In this document: piece by piece, positions 22,851 through 34,970 of the stretch | How positions within the stretch are numbered: position 1 is the first letter of the stretch | Layout of the letters: each line of letters opens with the position of its first letter | The notes under the pieces: generated by a model | What the model saw: only the letters and a program-made list of their open reading frames with translations | The model's database searches: none | Told to the model about the DNA's origin: nothing | Program-made: the position numbers and the translations under genes | Source of the DNA: Saccharina japonica | Lineage: Eukaryota; Sar; Phaeophyceae; Laminariales; Laminariaceae | Length of the DNA stretch: 64,000 bases | Direction: 5' to 3' | NCBI GenBank assembly: GCA_008828725.1 | Contig: MEHQ01002929.1 | Span: 1-64,000, forward strand

Positions 22851-23778
22851 AGTTTAGGCTGAGTTTCTTGTGGGGCACTTTCTCATTAGAGGGCCGGTAC
22901 TCGTAGTGTAGTAGTAGCGTAAAATACAAGTTTTTCTCCACAAAATATATGCTCAGCAGTTCACGCTGTTTTCGAATCAGACCATGAAGTTTCGCACACA
23001 CCTTGCGTGCCACTATGCCGAGGTTTTGATGGAGAGAGGGTTAAAAAAATGTTTTTGCTTTGCTCAAGGTAGATATTTGAGATCGGTCCAAGAAATAAAT
23101 GCCGAATTCTACAAAATATCTTAACACCCCAGATATATGGCGAACGGAAAATAAATAAATGCCCCCCTTCATATAGCCTGTTGGTGATAACCGCTGGTCA
23201 TACGTTCGTCATAAGTCGCACCCATGTCTAGCACCCTCGTACCTGGTTGTCCCAACATACTCTTCATCTTCACGGTGGTTTCTAATATACACCTTGGGAC
23301 AACATGTTCTCTCTCGCCTCATGGCAACCTCCGGAGTGTTCTCCAACTGCACCTCGTAACCGAGACAACCCCTTGCACGAATTGATCGATTATAGCCATG
23401 TGAGGCCCGTAGTACGCGCAATCGAAGTATCACACACACAGCTTGCACATATTTATATGAGGTTCGACGAAATCTTCGATCTCCGAGCTGTTTAAAAATA
23501 ACCAAATAAGGGCATGGAACGTGTGTGCAAAGTTTCAGGGTTTTAACAAAAAAACGGCGTGAATTCAAGAAATCGAAAACTTGGTGACGTAATCCCTGAA
23601 ACGCCTCGTGGAAAGATAGATGTTGCGCAGTGTCAGCGGTCACCGATCCCCATCACTAATATTGTGGTAATCATGCACACAGCAGTAGCACGAGCGATCA
23701 AAGTATCACGGAGTTTGAAAAAACACTTCCCGGCGTTTCAAAACGGCTGTCTGTGCCAGTTCAAATGATATTCGTGTA
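22851..23778. other. no gene recognised
   Basis: A 144-codon minus frame (23209-23643) lacks codon bias and a family match; I do not call it. Confidence 0.35.
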
Positions 23779-24504
23779 CAGGGCATCCAATAAGAAACAC
23801 AGGAACTCTGGTCCAGTCTGGATTTCTTATTTGAGAGAGAGAGTGCTGCTGTCTACACCGACTTCAAGATAACGAGTCCCGAATTTCTTATTTTGCTCTT
23901 AAATCCCAGCCTGGCTTGCATATTGACCTGTTTCTTATTACCGTAATCATGCGAAGGTTCGCACCCATCGGAAGGTTGGCACCCATCGGAGAGATAGCAC
24001 CGGGGTGCGATAACAAACACAAGGTAGAAACATTTAATCGTGTTTTCGCACCCCCATCGGAGAGATCGCACCCCGGCGCGATCTCTCCGACATAGATAGA
24101 AATTTGAGGGCCCCCGCAGCGGGTCTGTAGTAGGTAATACTATCATTTCTTTCATACTCCGATGAGATATCACCAGTGCGCCACTCCTCTCAAACGTACT
24201 TTACCAACACATGGTAGGTCAAGTCGTTTTAGGTAGCTTTGAGTCATTTACGCAGCACCGTTGCCCCAGTACGGCCCGGTGTATTTCGATTCAGCAGCGC
24301 ACCCATCGGAGAGATCGCACCGGGGGTGCGCCAAAATAGAAGAACGGCATGATTTAATTTTGTTTCCGCACCCCCATCGGAGAGAACGCACCCATCGGAG
24401 AGATAGCACCGGGGTGCGATAAAAAACACAACGTAGAAACATTTAAAAACGCGATCGCACCCGGTGCGAACCTTCGCATGATTACGGTAGTTATAGATGT
24501 CCTG
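23779..24504. mobile_element. MITE family 2 split by another element
   Basis: The left part 23779-23938 runs from CAGGGCATCCAATAAGAAAC to CTGTTTCTTAT. The family's right end, AGATGTCCTG, appears only after the 551-bp insertion, at 24495-24504. Confidence 0.85.
23939..24489. mobile_element. 551-bp element with 27-bp inverted ends
   Basis: The ends are TACCGTAATCATGCGAAGGT... and its exact inverse ...ACCTTCGCATGATTACGGTA. The interior is built from repeated 'GCACCCATCGGAGAGAT' and 'AGCACCGGGGTGCGATAA' motifs in both orientations, plus a duplicated segment containing 'ACGTAGAAACATTTAA'. No gene. The repeated subterminal motifs look like binding sites for a transposase supplied elsewhere. Confidence 0.88.
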
Positions 24505-24786
24505 TACGGTATGATCGGTAAGGCGTAGTAAGTAAATGTCACCTTTTCACATTTATTTAGTTGGTGAATTTTCGGCTACTAGGAGCCAGTAAAGTCATTC
24601 GTAAGAGAGGAATCAATTGCATTATTACTGGTATGTACATTGCATACTTTTGAAAGCTTGTGTTCTGAAGGGTTTGTGGATTTCGGGCAAGGGTATGAAA
24701 GTACTACAGATCTCACAGAAGTTCCAGGCAGGGGTATGGAAGTCTGACACAAATTACTGAAGTTCCAGGTAGATGCACGAATATTC

Positions 24787-24830
24787 TACCCGTACCCGTG
24801 CCCGTACCTGTACGTACCCGTACCCGGGTG
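24787..24830. repeat. CCCGTA hexamer cluster
   Basis: Runs of CCCGTA/CCCGTG/CCTGTA at 24787-24830; single ACCCGGG and CGGGTA motifs continue to about 25100. Confidence 0.7.
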
Positions 24831-25408
24831 ATTTTCAAAGGGCATACCCTTATAGCCCAGATATTGTGCCACGGGTGTCCAACACATCCTACAGTACTGT
24901 AGTTCCCGCACGGGTACTTACCGTCGTACCCGGGAATTTACCCCGGGTATGTACCGTACATAAATCAACCTTGTACTTTAGAACTTTCAGGTACGGGTAT
25001 TGACGTCTTTTAACATTTCGTACCGAAGTTCCGGGCAGAACTTACACAATAATTTTCAGTACGACAATTAATAATACCCGAGAAAATACCCCGGGTAAGG
25101 TTTTGTACCTACCCTACAGGACACAAACTCGTTATTATGCGGTCAAGTACTCGTATTCAGATCTGGTTGGCAGCCCCTTCAACCTTTGTGGTCCTTGGAT
25201 TATTGTCACTCTTTCCATGTAGTAGATGCTATGGTTGGAACAATAAGCGCTGCATCTTGTCAGATGGCAAAGGGAATACTTATATTGATACATATTAATA
25301 TGTGTTGCTATGTTGTGTTATGGCCTACCAGTACATACACATATATAAATGATATGGCAGCCCTGTTTAAAACTAATGACCACGACAAAGCGTACCACCC
25401 TACTACTA
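24831..25408. other. spacer, no gene recognised
   Basis: GTAC-rich sequence with palindromic CCCGGG sites; no exon signal. Confidence 0.4.
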
Positions 25409-25516
25409 TTACATGAGGCCATACATAGTAAATAGGACCTACGGCATAGACAAAACCTATATACTTACCCATTTTTACTAGCAATAGTTGGTCCTATTTA
25501 CTATGTTCCTCCGTAA
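25409..25516. mobile_element. MITE family 1, reverse orientation
   Basis: Ends TTACATGAGGCCATACATAG and CTATGTTCCTCCGTAA, with 'AGTAAATAGGACC' and its inverse just inside. Preceded by TA at 25407-25408. Confidence 0.85.
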
Positions 25517-25755
25517 CAGTTGTATACATTAATTACCCGTCCGTCTAGACCGTCTGCTGTGTAGGTGTTGCATGACACGACATACTCTTAGCAGAGGCAG
25601 GGATGCCGCCTCTCAAAGGTACATACAATATGGGCGCACTTGATACCTACCGTGGTAGGGTTGAGATTATCGGACCTCGTGGGGGTTTCCCCCGGTATGA
25701 AGCTCACAGTATCACAGGTGCCCCCCCCCCCCCTGCACTACAATGTGAGCGAAAG

Positions 25756-25834
25756 CAAAATTGTGGTGGATACGTCGGACAATGCAGCAGGCCTCACAAG
25801 GCGTCGAAAGCCTCTCAAAGCGGTAGGCCTAGTG
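25756..25834 (+). CDS. possible internal exon
   Basis: The frame reads ESKIVVDTSDNAAGLTRRRK then PLKAVGLV and ends at a GTGAGC donor (25835). The acceptor is uncertain because the upstream sequence is a C13 tract followed by GCACTACAATGTGAG. Codon bias is modest. No neighbour exon found. Confidence 0.2.
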
Positions 25835-25969
25835 GTGAGCTGCATTGTTCAATGTCTTCACAAGGAAGGATGTTTTCTTACGCCCACTTTGTACAAGGGT
25901 GGGGGTTAGCACCTTTTTTACATCATTGAACATTCTCACGGAACTCCGCAAAAAAAAACTGAGCCGATC

Positions 25970-26160
25970 AGATCCGACGCAGGTCGACGAGGGAAGAAAG
26001 TGCTGAAATCTTCTCGCGATAAAAAGGCAAGGCAAGAATCGTAGTGGGGGAGGAGGGAGAAGAGCCTACTTTGTGACCCCGGATCTGAGTTACGACCAGG
26101 AAGGAGAGCAAAAGAAAGGGCGAAGATAATAAATAGGATGGACAAAAACAGGAACAAAAC
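25970..26160 (+). repeat. SINE tail, 5'-truncated
   Basis: Shared tail module from CCGACGCAGGTCGACGAGGG through CCCCGGATCTGAGTTACGAC to GGATGGACAAAAAC. No head. Confidence 0.85.
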
Positions 26161-26380
26161 AAAAAGCAGCTGCGTCCCCCGACCACAAATTGTTTATCTT
26201 GGCGGCCTCCGCCGTTTGCAGGCGTGGAAGCTGTGGCCGTTTCGGAAGAACTGCGGGATACAGCAGCACGCACGCACGCGAATGTGGAGCCCTTACGCCG
26301 GAGGAAACAGACCCCCGGCCTATACACGCACAAAAACACGCGGGCTTCGCGTGTGCAAGTGGTACATACACCGAGCGGCT

Positions 26381-26625
<245 letters not shown>

Positions 26626-26639
26626 GCCCGAATGCGTAC

Positions 26640-26950
26640 CCCCCCCCCCCCCCCCCATCTAGTCTCAAACATAATTCTCGTGTATCCATCCATGAGCTTT
26701 CAAGACCAATCAAGACTTTCCGGATCCAATACAATCAGAAGTGAGTGTTGCTGCTGTTGCTTGTTGAGGTTGGAACCTCTGGAAAGACAGCGGGTGGACG
26801 TCCGCTTGCACTACTCACTACTACTAGTAAGCTTTCTGTACCTTACACATGTCTTCCGTGGCGGTAGGCTAGCAGGGCCTTAATAACACGAGGCAAGAAC
26901 ACACTCTCCTCCCCTTCGTCCTTTTTCAGTTCTCCCCTCCTTTGCGATAA
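26640..26950. repeat. dispersed repeat, partner at 46489-46795
   Basis: Starts with a C17 tract, then 'ATTCTCGTGTATCC', 'ATCCATGAGCTTTCA', 'CTACTACTAGTAAGCTTTCT' and 'GGCGGTAGGCTAGCAGG', all collinear with the second copy but with many 1-2 bp length differences. Both copies begin at a C tract. Confidence 0.85.
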
Positions 26951-26954
26951 ATGT

Positions 26955-27150
26955 GAAATCCCGTTCCCGCTCAAACGCGTCCCGCGCAAATTCCTAAATC
27001 CCGTTCCCGGTCCCGCAGAAAAGTGTAAATCCAGTTCCCGCACAAAGGCGCCCCGCGCAAATTCGAAAATCCCGTTCCCGCACAAACACGTCCCGCACGA
27101 TTCAGGATATCTCGAATCCGGTCAGTACAGAAACGTGAAATCCCGTACAA
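26955..27150. repeat. tandem repeat, AAATCCCGTTCCCGC units
   Basis: About four units of AAATCCCGTTCCCGCACAAA followed by a CGCGTCCCGCGCAAATTC block, increasingly degenerate to the right. Confidence 0.8.
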
Positions 27151-27291
27151 ACGTAAATGATAATCGCCCCTTCGTCGTAGAAGGACGGATTATGACCAGG
27201 GTACGTGCAAGTGTCAGGTTCCGACTTCTATTCTGTCTTTTTTTTTATACTTTTGTTTTTCCATACGAAGCTTTTTATTGCAAAACAAAAA

Positions 27292-27690
27292 ATGTGTTAC
27301 GGAGAGCAGCCCATTGTGCTCCACGATTTTGCAGGCTTCGACAGCAAACCATATTCAAGTATATTGTGTCTGACCTGGTTGTCTCTTGATCCAACGAGCG
27401 GACGGATTTTGCCAGCAGGACAGGTCACGAGCATGCAGTAGCGTTCCATGTGTCGGATATGCAAGCGTTTCGTGCCAGTGATTCAGTCTCAGCGGTCATT
27501 TCACAGGTTCACAGTGCTCAAGTTCACAGGTTCACAGTTTCAGAGTCTTTCGTGCATTGCTACCCCAAGCTCCAGCCGAGCCCTCGCACGTTTGGTCGAC
27601 CCCCTCCTATTACATCCCTTCGAAGCCCTGTAACTCCGGGTCATTTACTAAAATATGGAAGAATGTCTCCTGCTCGCCATGACATCCCCC
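27292..27690 (+). repeat. 400-bp dispersed repeat, inverted partner at 38515-38918
   Basis: 'GTTACGGAGAGCAGCC', 'CTTGATCCAACGAGCGGACG', 'CGTTCCATGTGTCGGATATG' and 'TCATTTACTAAAATATGGAA' recur inverted at 38.5-38.9 kb with high similarity. No terminal repeats or coding potential recognised. Confidence 0.85.
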
Positions 27691-28805
27691 CACGTTCGAT
27701 GTCTTCAGACCGCGGCAACAGTCCGAGACAACGAACGTTTAAAGTAACCCGAAGAGCAGGAAAAAGCTCGTCAAGATAGCAATAGGAAAAACAAACATAA
27801 TTATTCCGTCCTTCACGGAGTATCTAGGTAAAGTAATTAAAACCCCAATGATTTCACAACNCCAGCTCCCCGTAGGCGAGGGGGTGGTCTTACTCTAGTC
27901 ACGCAGGCAATACCGAGCAGTTCGAAGCCATAGAACATATGTCCCAAAAGCGGCGGCTCTGAATATTCTGCGTTCGTCATTATCAATATCCCGTCACAAA
28001 CTATGAACCTTACCATAGCCTAGGAAATCGGCGGCATATTTTCACCTACCCAATCATATTATGGCACCCCAGACTAACATTATTAACCAAGATATGGCAA
28101 GGCCGTGATGCCTGTAAACCAAAATGCAGGAAGCCAGTAGTCAGTATCAGTGTCACTCCATCTGCGTTTGTATAGAAAGTACTACTACACTCGTCTGCAA
28201 TGTTAACTAAACATACAAAGTGCGGCGGGGACGCTGGTTAGGAACATAGAGGTAAACCCACGTCCAATACCAAAACGTTAGTCTTCAAGAAGGTGCTTAA
28301 GACGTTTTTCCTGTTCACCACGTTTAGCCTTCGGGAAGTCTATCGACGATGCCAAGGCTGACCAATATCTCACACTATACATGACCAGCGGGGCTATCGT
28401 TTATCTGCACCTTCAACCGCTTGCAAATTTGGCTTTGCCGATTGCGCCCGGATTGCGCAGGAATTTTCTTCTTTTTAGATAGTTTCGGATTCAACAACGG
28501 CAGTCAAAACTCAGCACCAGGTTCAAGGGTTCGCGGCTCGCTCACAAGGCCTTAAAGGGTGGTACGCGGACAGGGATTTTCTGGGTCTGCCCACCCCAGC
28601 CAACAACATATATGTGTTCTCGTCTTGTGGCTTTCGCTTGAAGTCATGAATGTCTCGCATTTCCAGTTTCAGTACGTAAGGTGTTCACTGTTTAACATTA
28701 TTTAGGTAGTGAGCATGACATGTCTGTTATGGTTGCAAGCTTGAGCCCTCAGTGTAGTAACGCTTGTTTAATCTCTGAGGAGCCTAGCCAGAGACTCAAA
28801 CGTAT
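27691..28805. other. spacer, no gene recognised; one N
   Basis: Base 27861 is undetermined. No repeats or exon signals recognised. Confidence 0.4.
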
Positions 28806-29112
28806 GATCAAAGCAGAATTGCGGCCAGTCGATAGCCACTCTGCGCCACTCATCAAAGCAGAATTGCGGCCAGTCGATAGCCGTACCGGTACACTATTAT
28901 TTGTCGCGGCGCTCGCCAGGCGCACGACAGACCGCACATACACCATGCAAGCACAGCAGCAGGCAACAGCGCAGAAGAGAGTGCTCGTGAAAGTAGGGCA
29001 AACAATAGGACATTATTATTTACTGTACGCACAAAATAACGAGCGCCAGATGCACGACAGGTTGCACATACACCATGCGAGTACAGCAGCAGGCAGCAGC
29101 GCAGAAGAGAGA
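28806..29112. repeat. two nested local duplications
   Basis: A 45-bp unit (GATCAAAGCAGAATTGCGGC...) occurs twice at 28806-28884. A segment with 'CGCACATACACCATGC' and 'GCAACAGCGCAGAAGAGAG' (28921-28981) is repeated at 29054-29112, with 'CAAACAATAGGACATT' between; that spacer motif recurs at about 29637-29650. Confidence 0.75.
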
Positions 29113-29698
29113 GAGAGGTGTGGCGGGGATTGCTGATGACAGATGCAAGCCTCCGATAAAGCAACCACTCTTAGCCACAGCAGCAGTACACGGCGGACCT
29201 GCCACAGGAATGTCTGCTTCTTGTGCTTCTAGGCGGGGCTGTGACCTCGTTTGTGTTTGCTGCATGTTGTCTGATGTCTTGTAGATTTCTGGAGTGAGCT
29301 TCAGGAAATAATATATATATATATGTATGAACAGTTGAGGTGCTCATATTTGATCAAAGCGACCATTACATTTCAAGCCAGAGTGAGCGTGGGTCAGTCA
29401 CACACATGAGCACAACAGAAAGGTAGATGGTGGATTACGGACCGCTTGCTCTGATAAACACAGCTAGCCACAGCAGTACAGCGCAGATGGGTGTGTCACC
29501 CACGCACGGTGTTACCTGCTGGTGCTTATGCAGAGTAGTAACGTTGTGCTCTCTGCATGTTCTGTTTCTACCTGTGGTATACCGATATGTCTGCGCTCTC
29601 CTATGTGTGCTCATGACCAGCTCGTGAAAGCAGGGCAAACAACATGACATTGTTATTTACTGGCACGTACGTGCAAAATACAGACAACATCTAAAAAC
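29113..29698. other. spacer, no gene recognised
   Basis: A TA run at 29310-29324, and two copies of 'GTTATTTACTGGCACGTACG' at about 29655 and 29708. Confidence 0.4.
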
Positions 29699-29988
29699 AG
29701 AACATCGTTATTTACTGGCACGTACGTACAAACACGGCCTCATGCTGAGAACCCGGGAAATTCGGCTTATCCACTCCCGCGGGAAAAAAACTTCGAGCGC
29801 CCGCCACGCGAGCCACAGAGCTCGGATCGAGCCCAAACCTCGACCAATGTGTCCGGCCGGGCCTCCCGTGTCGGGGTACTTAGCGTTTTGCCGAAAAGCG
29901 CTCGCGCGAGAGAAAAGTTGCGAAAAGTGCGAAAATTTCACAAACATAACTATACATACAAGGCTCCCCTTCGGGGAGTGGGGTGTTC
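29699..29988 (+). repeat. GC-rich dispersed repeat, inverted partner at 40319-40618
   Basis: Conserved blocks include 'CGGCTTATCCACTCCCGCGG', 'GAGCTCGGATCGAGCCCAAA' and 'TTTTGCCGAAAAGCGCTCGC'. The right end forms a hairpin CTCCCC-TTCG-GGGGAG. A third, scrambled copy lies in 50.48-50.82 kb. Confidence 0.85.
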
Positions 29989-32892
29989 CCCGCGGGGTGA
30001 CGCAAGCTGGCATGTTACAGCGGAAAACCGACCATCGTCATCCAGCGGTAACCGTATAAAACGGTTGTTGCTAACGTACGCATTTAAGTTTAGAAGAAAA
30101 TTGGGGTTATGCCACATGAAAATGAAACACGTATTTGTCTCACAAATCGCGACGTCACCTTTTTTTCTTGAATTTGTCACAACTTGTCATTTTCACGGTT
30201 TGTGGTATATATCAGGAGTGTGGCAAAACTGTCATGGTTGGTCCCGTTTCGTGGGATTTTCCGCTCGTTAGGTATGACCATCCTTCTCGTGTACGTGTAG
30301 CAAACGGCAGCAAGAAGACGTATTCGCATCATGTACATCAGGCAGTATACAGCAGTAAGTAGCAGTAGCAGCGAGCAGTGTAGCAAGCAGCAGAAGCAGC
30401 ACAGGCAGCACTATAATCATATTAATAGTACCTACGTACCTACAGCGAGCACCAGCAAAACTACGACATATATAGATGTTTTACGTTAAGCAGTAACCGC
30501 AGCACAATATTATTGTTGCTGAATGTAGCGCACAGCAAAGCAGTACAACTAGCAGGTGAAGCATTACAACTTTACACTTTACCACTCGTACGGCTGATAT
30601 TTGTTATTGTAAGCATGTACGTCATATAGCGTGTATGTATGTATACTTGGCACGTGCAAACGCGTACGTACACGTGCTTACGTACAACAATATACGTACG
30701 TTCCTCACCGCCCGAGGGATACATAACGACGTACTTCATCTGGCATGTTCGTACGGTACATCAAATAAAAATCCATACTTGGCTTACTATGTTTTGACCC
30801 GCAGTCGATCAATCTTCCAGCAGTAGTAACAACAGCACAGTATACAGCAGGAATCACCATTTTTATAATCATTGTCTCCCCACTACTTGCAGCAGGAAGG
30901 AGCACCAAAACTGTAAATGTTGTAGAGTACATAAAAACGGGACGTTTATTAAATTTCCGGACAAAATGGTACACAATGATCGCTCGTTTCCTTGCAGGCA
31001 CCTGGTGGTGCAGCAGCATCCTCATGCTCGCCCGTCACCACCATATGGCTGCACACGCCGTTGATCCAAGGTGACCAAAAAATAGCAGAAACCAGATACC
31101 ATGAAAACCCGATATCATGTCAAAAGAGAGACTCGAATTTCGCAAAAAAAAACGACGGATCGAACACGAGGGGACGCGAGCAGCGTCTGGCTTGCGAGCA
31201 CACGTGAGTCGCTGTCCGGTGCAAATAAAATAAACAAAAAGCAGCAACACACTACTATATTGATTGACAGTTTATATGTCGCTGCCGTTGTTGCTGTATC
31301 TATCATAGTCTGGCCCATACATACAGCAGTAGATATATATGTACCTGGTACGAGGTACGTAACAGAGTAGTTTATTTCTGGCCAGAAATGTAAAAGAGAG
31401 CTTTGGATGATAGAGTGCCGATATGCATAGGACTACGAGTACTGCTGCAGCTGTCTGTGGCTGCTGTATCACGACGTGGAACGTACGAAGAGTATACATG
31501 ATACTCGAACACGTGCTTGCATTTAGAAAATTCCAAGGTACGAACGAGTAAAGCAGTACGTACGCACGGAAAAGAGTGTTATACGGGGAGATACGCGTAT
31601 ATATCCATGCAGACCTGGCGGCGCAGCCGCGTGTCATGATACACCCATCAGGCCACCCTTCTCCACAAGGCAAGGGCAGATATACCTCGACGCTGTCACG
31701 CTGGTGGTGTTGCATGCACGCACGTTCGAAGTTTGCTCGATGTGTCGTCCGATCGATTCTGCCCTCTTTATGACGTGAGTTTGTGCTCTCTTGCTGCATG
31801 ATCTGTTCGAAATTCGGCATGAACAGCAGTCGACACGCAGACTGAAATAATCATGATTGCTCATAGGGCTGCAGACTGTGGCGAAGGCGGGGAGTTTTCA
31901 AGGAGTACGCAGGATTCTCTCGTATTAATAGTCGAAGCGACTTTTGCCGCACAGAACTCGCAAAGTGGGTTACACGTCCTCCTGTAGGTGGACGTATGAT
32001 GATACTATACAGTAGCAAGCAGCAGCAGCGTAGGATCACGGGTACTGCTGCTGCTGTTCTCGCTGCTGTATCACGACCTGGTACGTCCGAAGAGTATGCA
32101 TGATACGTACCTGGTACACAGGTGGCCATTTACCTACGTTGCGGGACGTTGTCAAGAAACCACAACCTCAGTACCTTGGGGAGACGGGCACAACGTGCCG
32201 CAACGTATGATAATGCACCTAGATTGTGCAACGTCCTGTTCGGGACTTTGCCCAAGGTGTAAGGTATTCGTCGGTTTGGGGGGGGTGCTTGCAACGAACA
32301 TTCGACGCAAACAATGTGATTTCTAGCATAATACGTTAAAGCTACCTACCACCTGGAGTGCACACTGAAATAAAGCGAAAATATGTTTGAGGCAATCAAT
32401 TACATCGCATGTATTTGTTTTTGCAAGCTGTACGAGTAGACTATCCACATAATGATTGGCAACATTGATTTTTTTTATGTGTGGTTGAAAATCGGTACCT
32501 TCACATGTTAAAAAAATTGTTTTGTTTTGAGACTCGTCTTGGGCGTTCCTCGGATAAGGGCCCGTTTTTAACGACACGAGCAAATAGCAAAGAGAACTCT
32601 CGCTATTTGGGCAACAACAAATTGGCAATGTAGTTTGCCATAGTGACTTTAGTTACTGGGCTCTGTCGCGGAAATTATTTAATTTCCCAAATCCCCTGCC
32701 TTTCAACTCTGTTTCGAGGTCTAATTCCATCTTTTTTTAGTAATCCCCTCCCCTACTTAGTTCGACTCCAAACACGATTAGGCTCTGTAGCCCATCAATC
32801 CATCAACGCCATGTTGTACCTGGTATAAAAATATGGATCTGTGACATTTGGCTAGATAAAGTTATACTGATTCAATACTTGACCTAGCTTGG
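29989..32892. other. 2.9-kb spacer, no gene recognised
   Basis: Rich in GTAC and in AGCAG/CAGCA runs (30340-30420, 32010-32070). TACCTGGTA palindromes at 31342, 32108 and 32817. A 182-codon minus frame (31272-31820) is Tyr/Cys-rich without bias or motif and is not called. Confidence 0.4.
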
Positions 32893-33250
32893 TAGTATAG
32901 CTCTGGGTCGAGTCGGTTATGGTGACGGGCGAACTTGTACTGAGCTTTACATGGGAAGTGCAACTGTGCAAAGCGACGGCGCAGTCACCTGACGATACCT
33001 TGGAGGACTGCTGCAGCAGCTGCTGCTTCTGCTGGGCCAGCAGCCAGCAGCAAGCAGCCACGTTCCTAGGTCAGTGCATAGCTATGGGTCGAGTCGGTTA
33101 AGTGGTGACGGGCGAACTTGTACTTGAGGCTTTAATATATGGGAAGGTTTGCGAGACTGTGCATAGTCGACCGGCGCAGACCACCTGACGATAACCGTGG
33201 GAGGACTGCGTGCGCAGCATGCGTGCTAGCTGCCGTCTGATTACAGCTCT
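32893..33250. repeat. 150-bp direct duplication, second copy indel-rich
   Basis: 32893-33043 is repeated at 33066-33250 in the same order ('GGGTCGAGTCGGTTA', 'GGTGACGGGCGAACTTGTAC', 'CACCTGACGATA', 'GGAGGACTG'). The second copy carries many extra 1-3 bp inserts. Confidence 0.75.
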
Positions 33251-33389
33251 GCTGAGCTGCTGCTCGGCTCTGCTTTAGCTCTCGTGCTGATAAGCTAGAT
33301 GCGTCTGCGTGCTCGCGCTGCTGCTGCTTGCTTGCTGAGCTAGCTGCTTAAGCTTGCTGCTGCTGAGCCGAGGTGGTATACGCTGCGTT

Positions 33390-34288
33390 GTGCGGTAGCA
33401 CCCGACGATAATGAATGAATGTGGAGGACGCTGATTTAAGCTGCGTTGTGCGCAAGCACCTGACGAGCACATACATACATACATGGAGAAAGCTGCTCAT
33501 TAACGTCAGGCAACATTACAAAATAAAGCTGATGTATCGAGGATGTATGTATGTACATGATGAATACCAGGCATAGCTACTGCTGTACGCACAAACTACA
33601 ACAATACATAATACTTCACAGGCGAGGCAAGGCGGTGCGGAGCGGATCGGGGCGCGTGCCCCGCCCAGCTAACAACCCTGTGTATGCGCGTCCGTGAAAT
33701 ATTAATATTTTTTGAATGGAATTGCCAGGAAGCGGAGTGGGTCAGACGGTCGTTCGTGTGTGTCATGCGAAGCACTAAACCAATCGTCGTGCTCTCTATG
33801 GCGCATGGCTCATGCCTTGGGAGAGAGTCCGAGTCTATCCACGATTTCATGATCTGTGCGGTAGCACCCGACGATAATTAATGTGGNGGACGCTGATTTA
33901 AGCTGCGTTGTGCGCAAGCACCTGACGAGCACATACATACATACAACAGGAGGACGCTGCTCATTAATGTCAGGCAACATTAACATTACAAAAGCTGCTG
34001 TATGTACATGATGAATATCAGGCATAGCTACTGTACGTACAAACTACAACAATACATAATACTTCACAGGCGAGGCGGTGCGGAGCGGGTCGGGGCGTGC
34101 CCCGCCCAGCTAGCAACCCTGTGTATGCGCGTCCGTGAACTATTGTTTGAATGGAATTGCCAGGAAGCGGAATGGGTCAAACGGTCGTTCGTGTGTGTCA
34201 TGCGAAGCACACAACCAATCGTCGTGCTCTCTATGGCGCATGGCCCATGCCTTGGGAGAGAGTCCGAGTCTATCCACGATTTCATGAT
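33390..34288. repeat. tandem duplication of about 450 bp
   Basis: Copy one 33390-33855, copy two 33856-34288, joined head to tail at GTGCGGTAGCACCCGACGAT. Differences are scattered substitutions and short indels. One N lies at 33886. After copy two a GATCCATG run follows to about 34326. Confidence 0.9.
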
Positions 34289-34970
34289 CCATGTGATCCA
34301 TGGTCCATGGTCCATGATCCATGATGTTCGTGCGAAATGTAACGCCAAATGAAACGACACAACAAGTTACGCCGCTCCGCATCACATACTTGACATGCTG
34401 CACGACTGTACTTGTACTCGTACGTATTAATTAGTACGTACACACACGGAATATTTACGATTGATGCGATTGATGGCGAATTGAATGCAGTACGTATTAT
34501 TCGTACAGGCGTACAAGGGCAAGAAGAGTATTCTTGTCGCCACACAATACAACGTTTGCGGCGGGGGGCGGGTCGGGGCAGCGCCCCGCCCCGCTCCCCG
34601 CCCAGCCGACAAACCCCGTGTACGAGTCAAGGATTTCCTCTCTCTCTATGTCTACTATGTAAAAATATCAATGCGATAGAGTAAGTAGAGGAGTGCGTCA
34701 GGCGTATTCTATATACAGTAAGTAAGCAGCAGCAGATAGTTCTTGTTCTTCGAGTACAAATCATTGCAGCAAGATGAAGGGGGTAGACCCACTGACACAC
34801 AGACGACACACGGTAGTAGTAGTGCAGTTTCTGGTACGTCGTAGCAGTATCAACCAGCAGCAGCAGCAGCAGTAGTTCTGGTAGGACGGGATTCGTATGC
34901 CAGTAGGTCCATCGAGCAGGCAGCAAGAGTAGTTCATACTACGATTGATTGATTATCGATTGCGGATTGA
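34289..34970. other. spacer with GC-rich hairpin motif
   Basis: 34558-34612 holds a further GGGTCGGGGC...GCCCCGCCC segment like those in the duplication to its left; otherwise nothing recognised. Confidence 0.4.

Noticed and set aside
23209-23643. 144-codon minus-strand frame
   Set aside because: No third-position bias and no recognisable domain.
23939-24489. CRISPR-like array
   Set aside because: The GCACCCATCGG motifs vary in orientation and spacing and sit inside an element with inverted ends; there are no regular spacers.
29965-29995. Rho-independent-type terminator (CTCCCCTTCGGGGAG)
   Set aside because: It is the end of a dispersed eukaryotic repeat, without a following T tract.
31272-31820. 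182-codon minus-strand frame
   Set aside because: Composition is Cys/Tyr/Ser-scattered, there is no ATG context or domain, and it overlaps other open frames.
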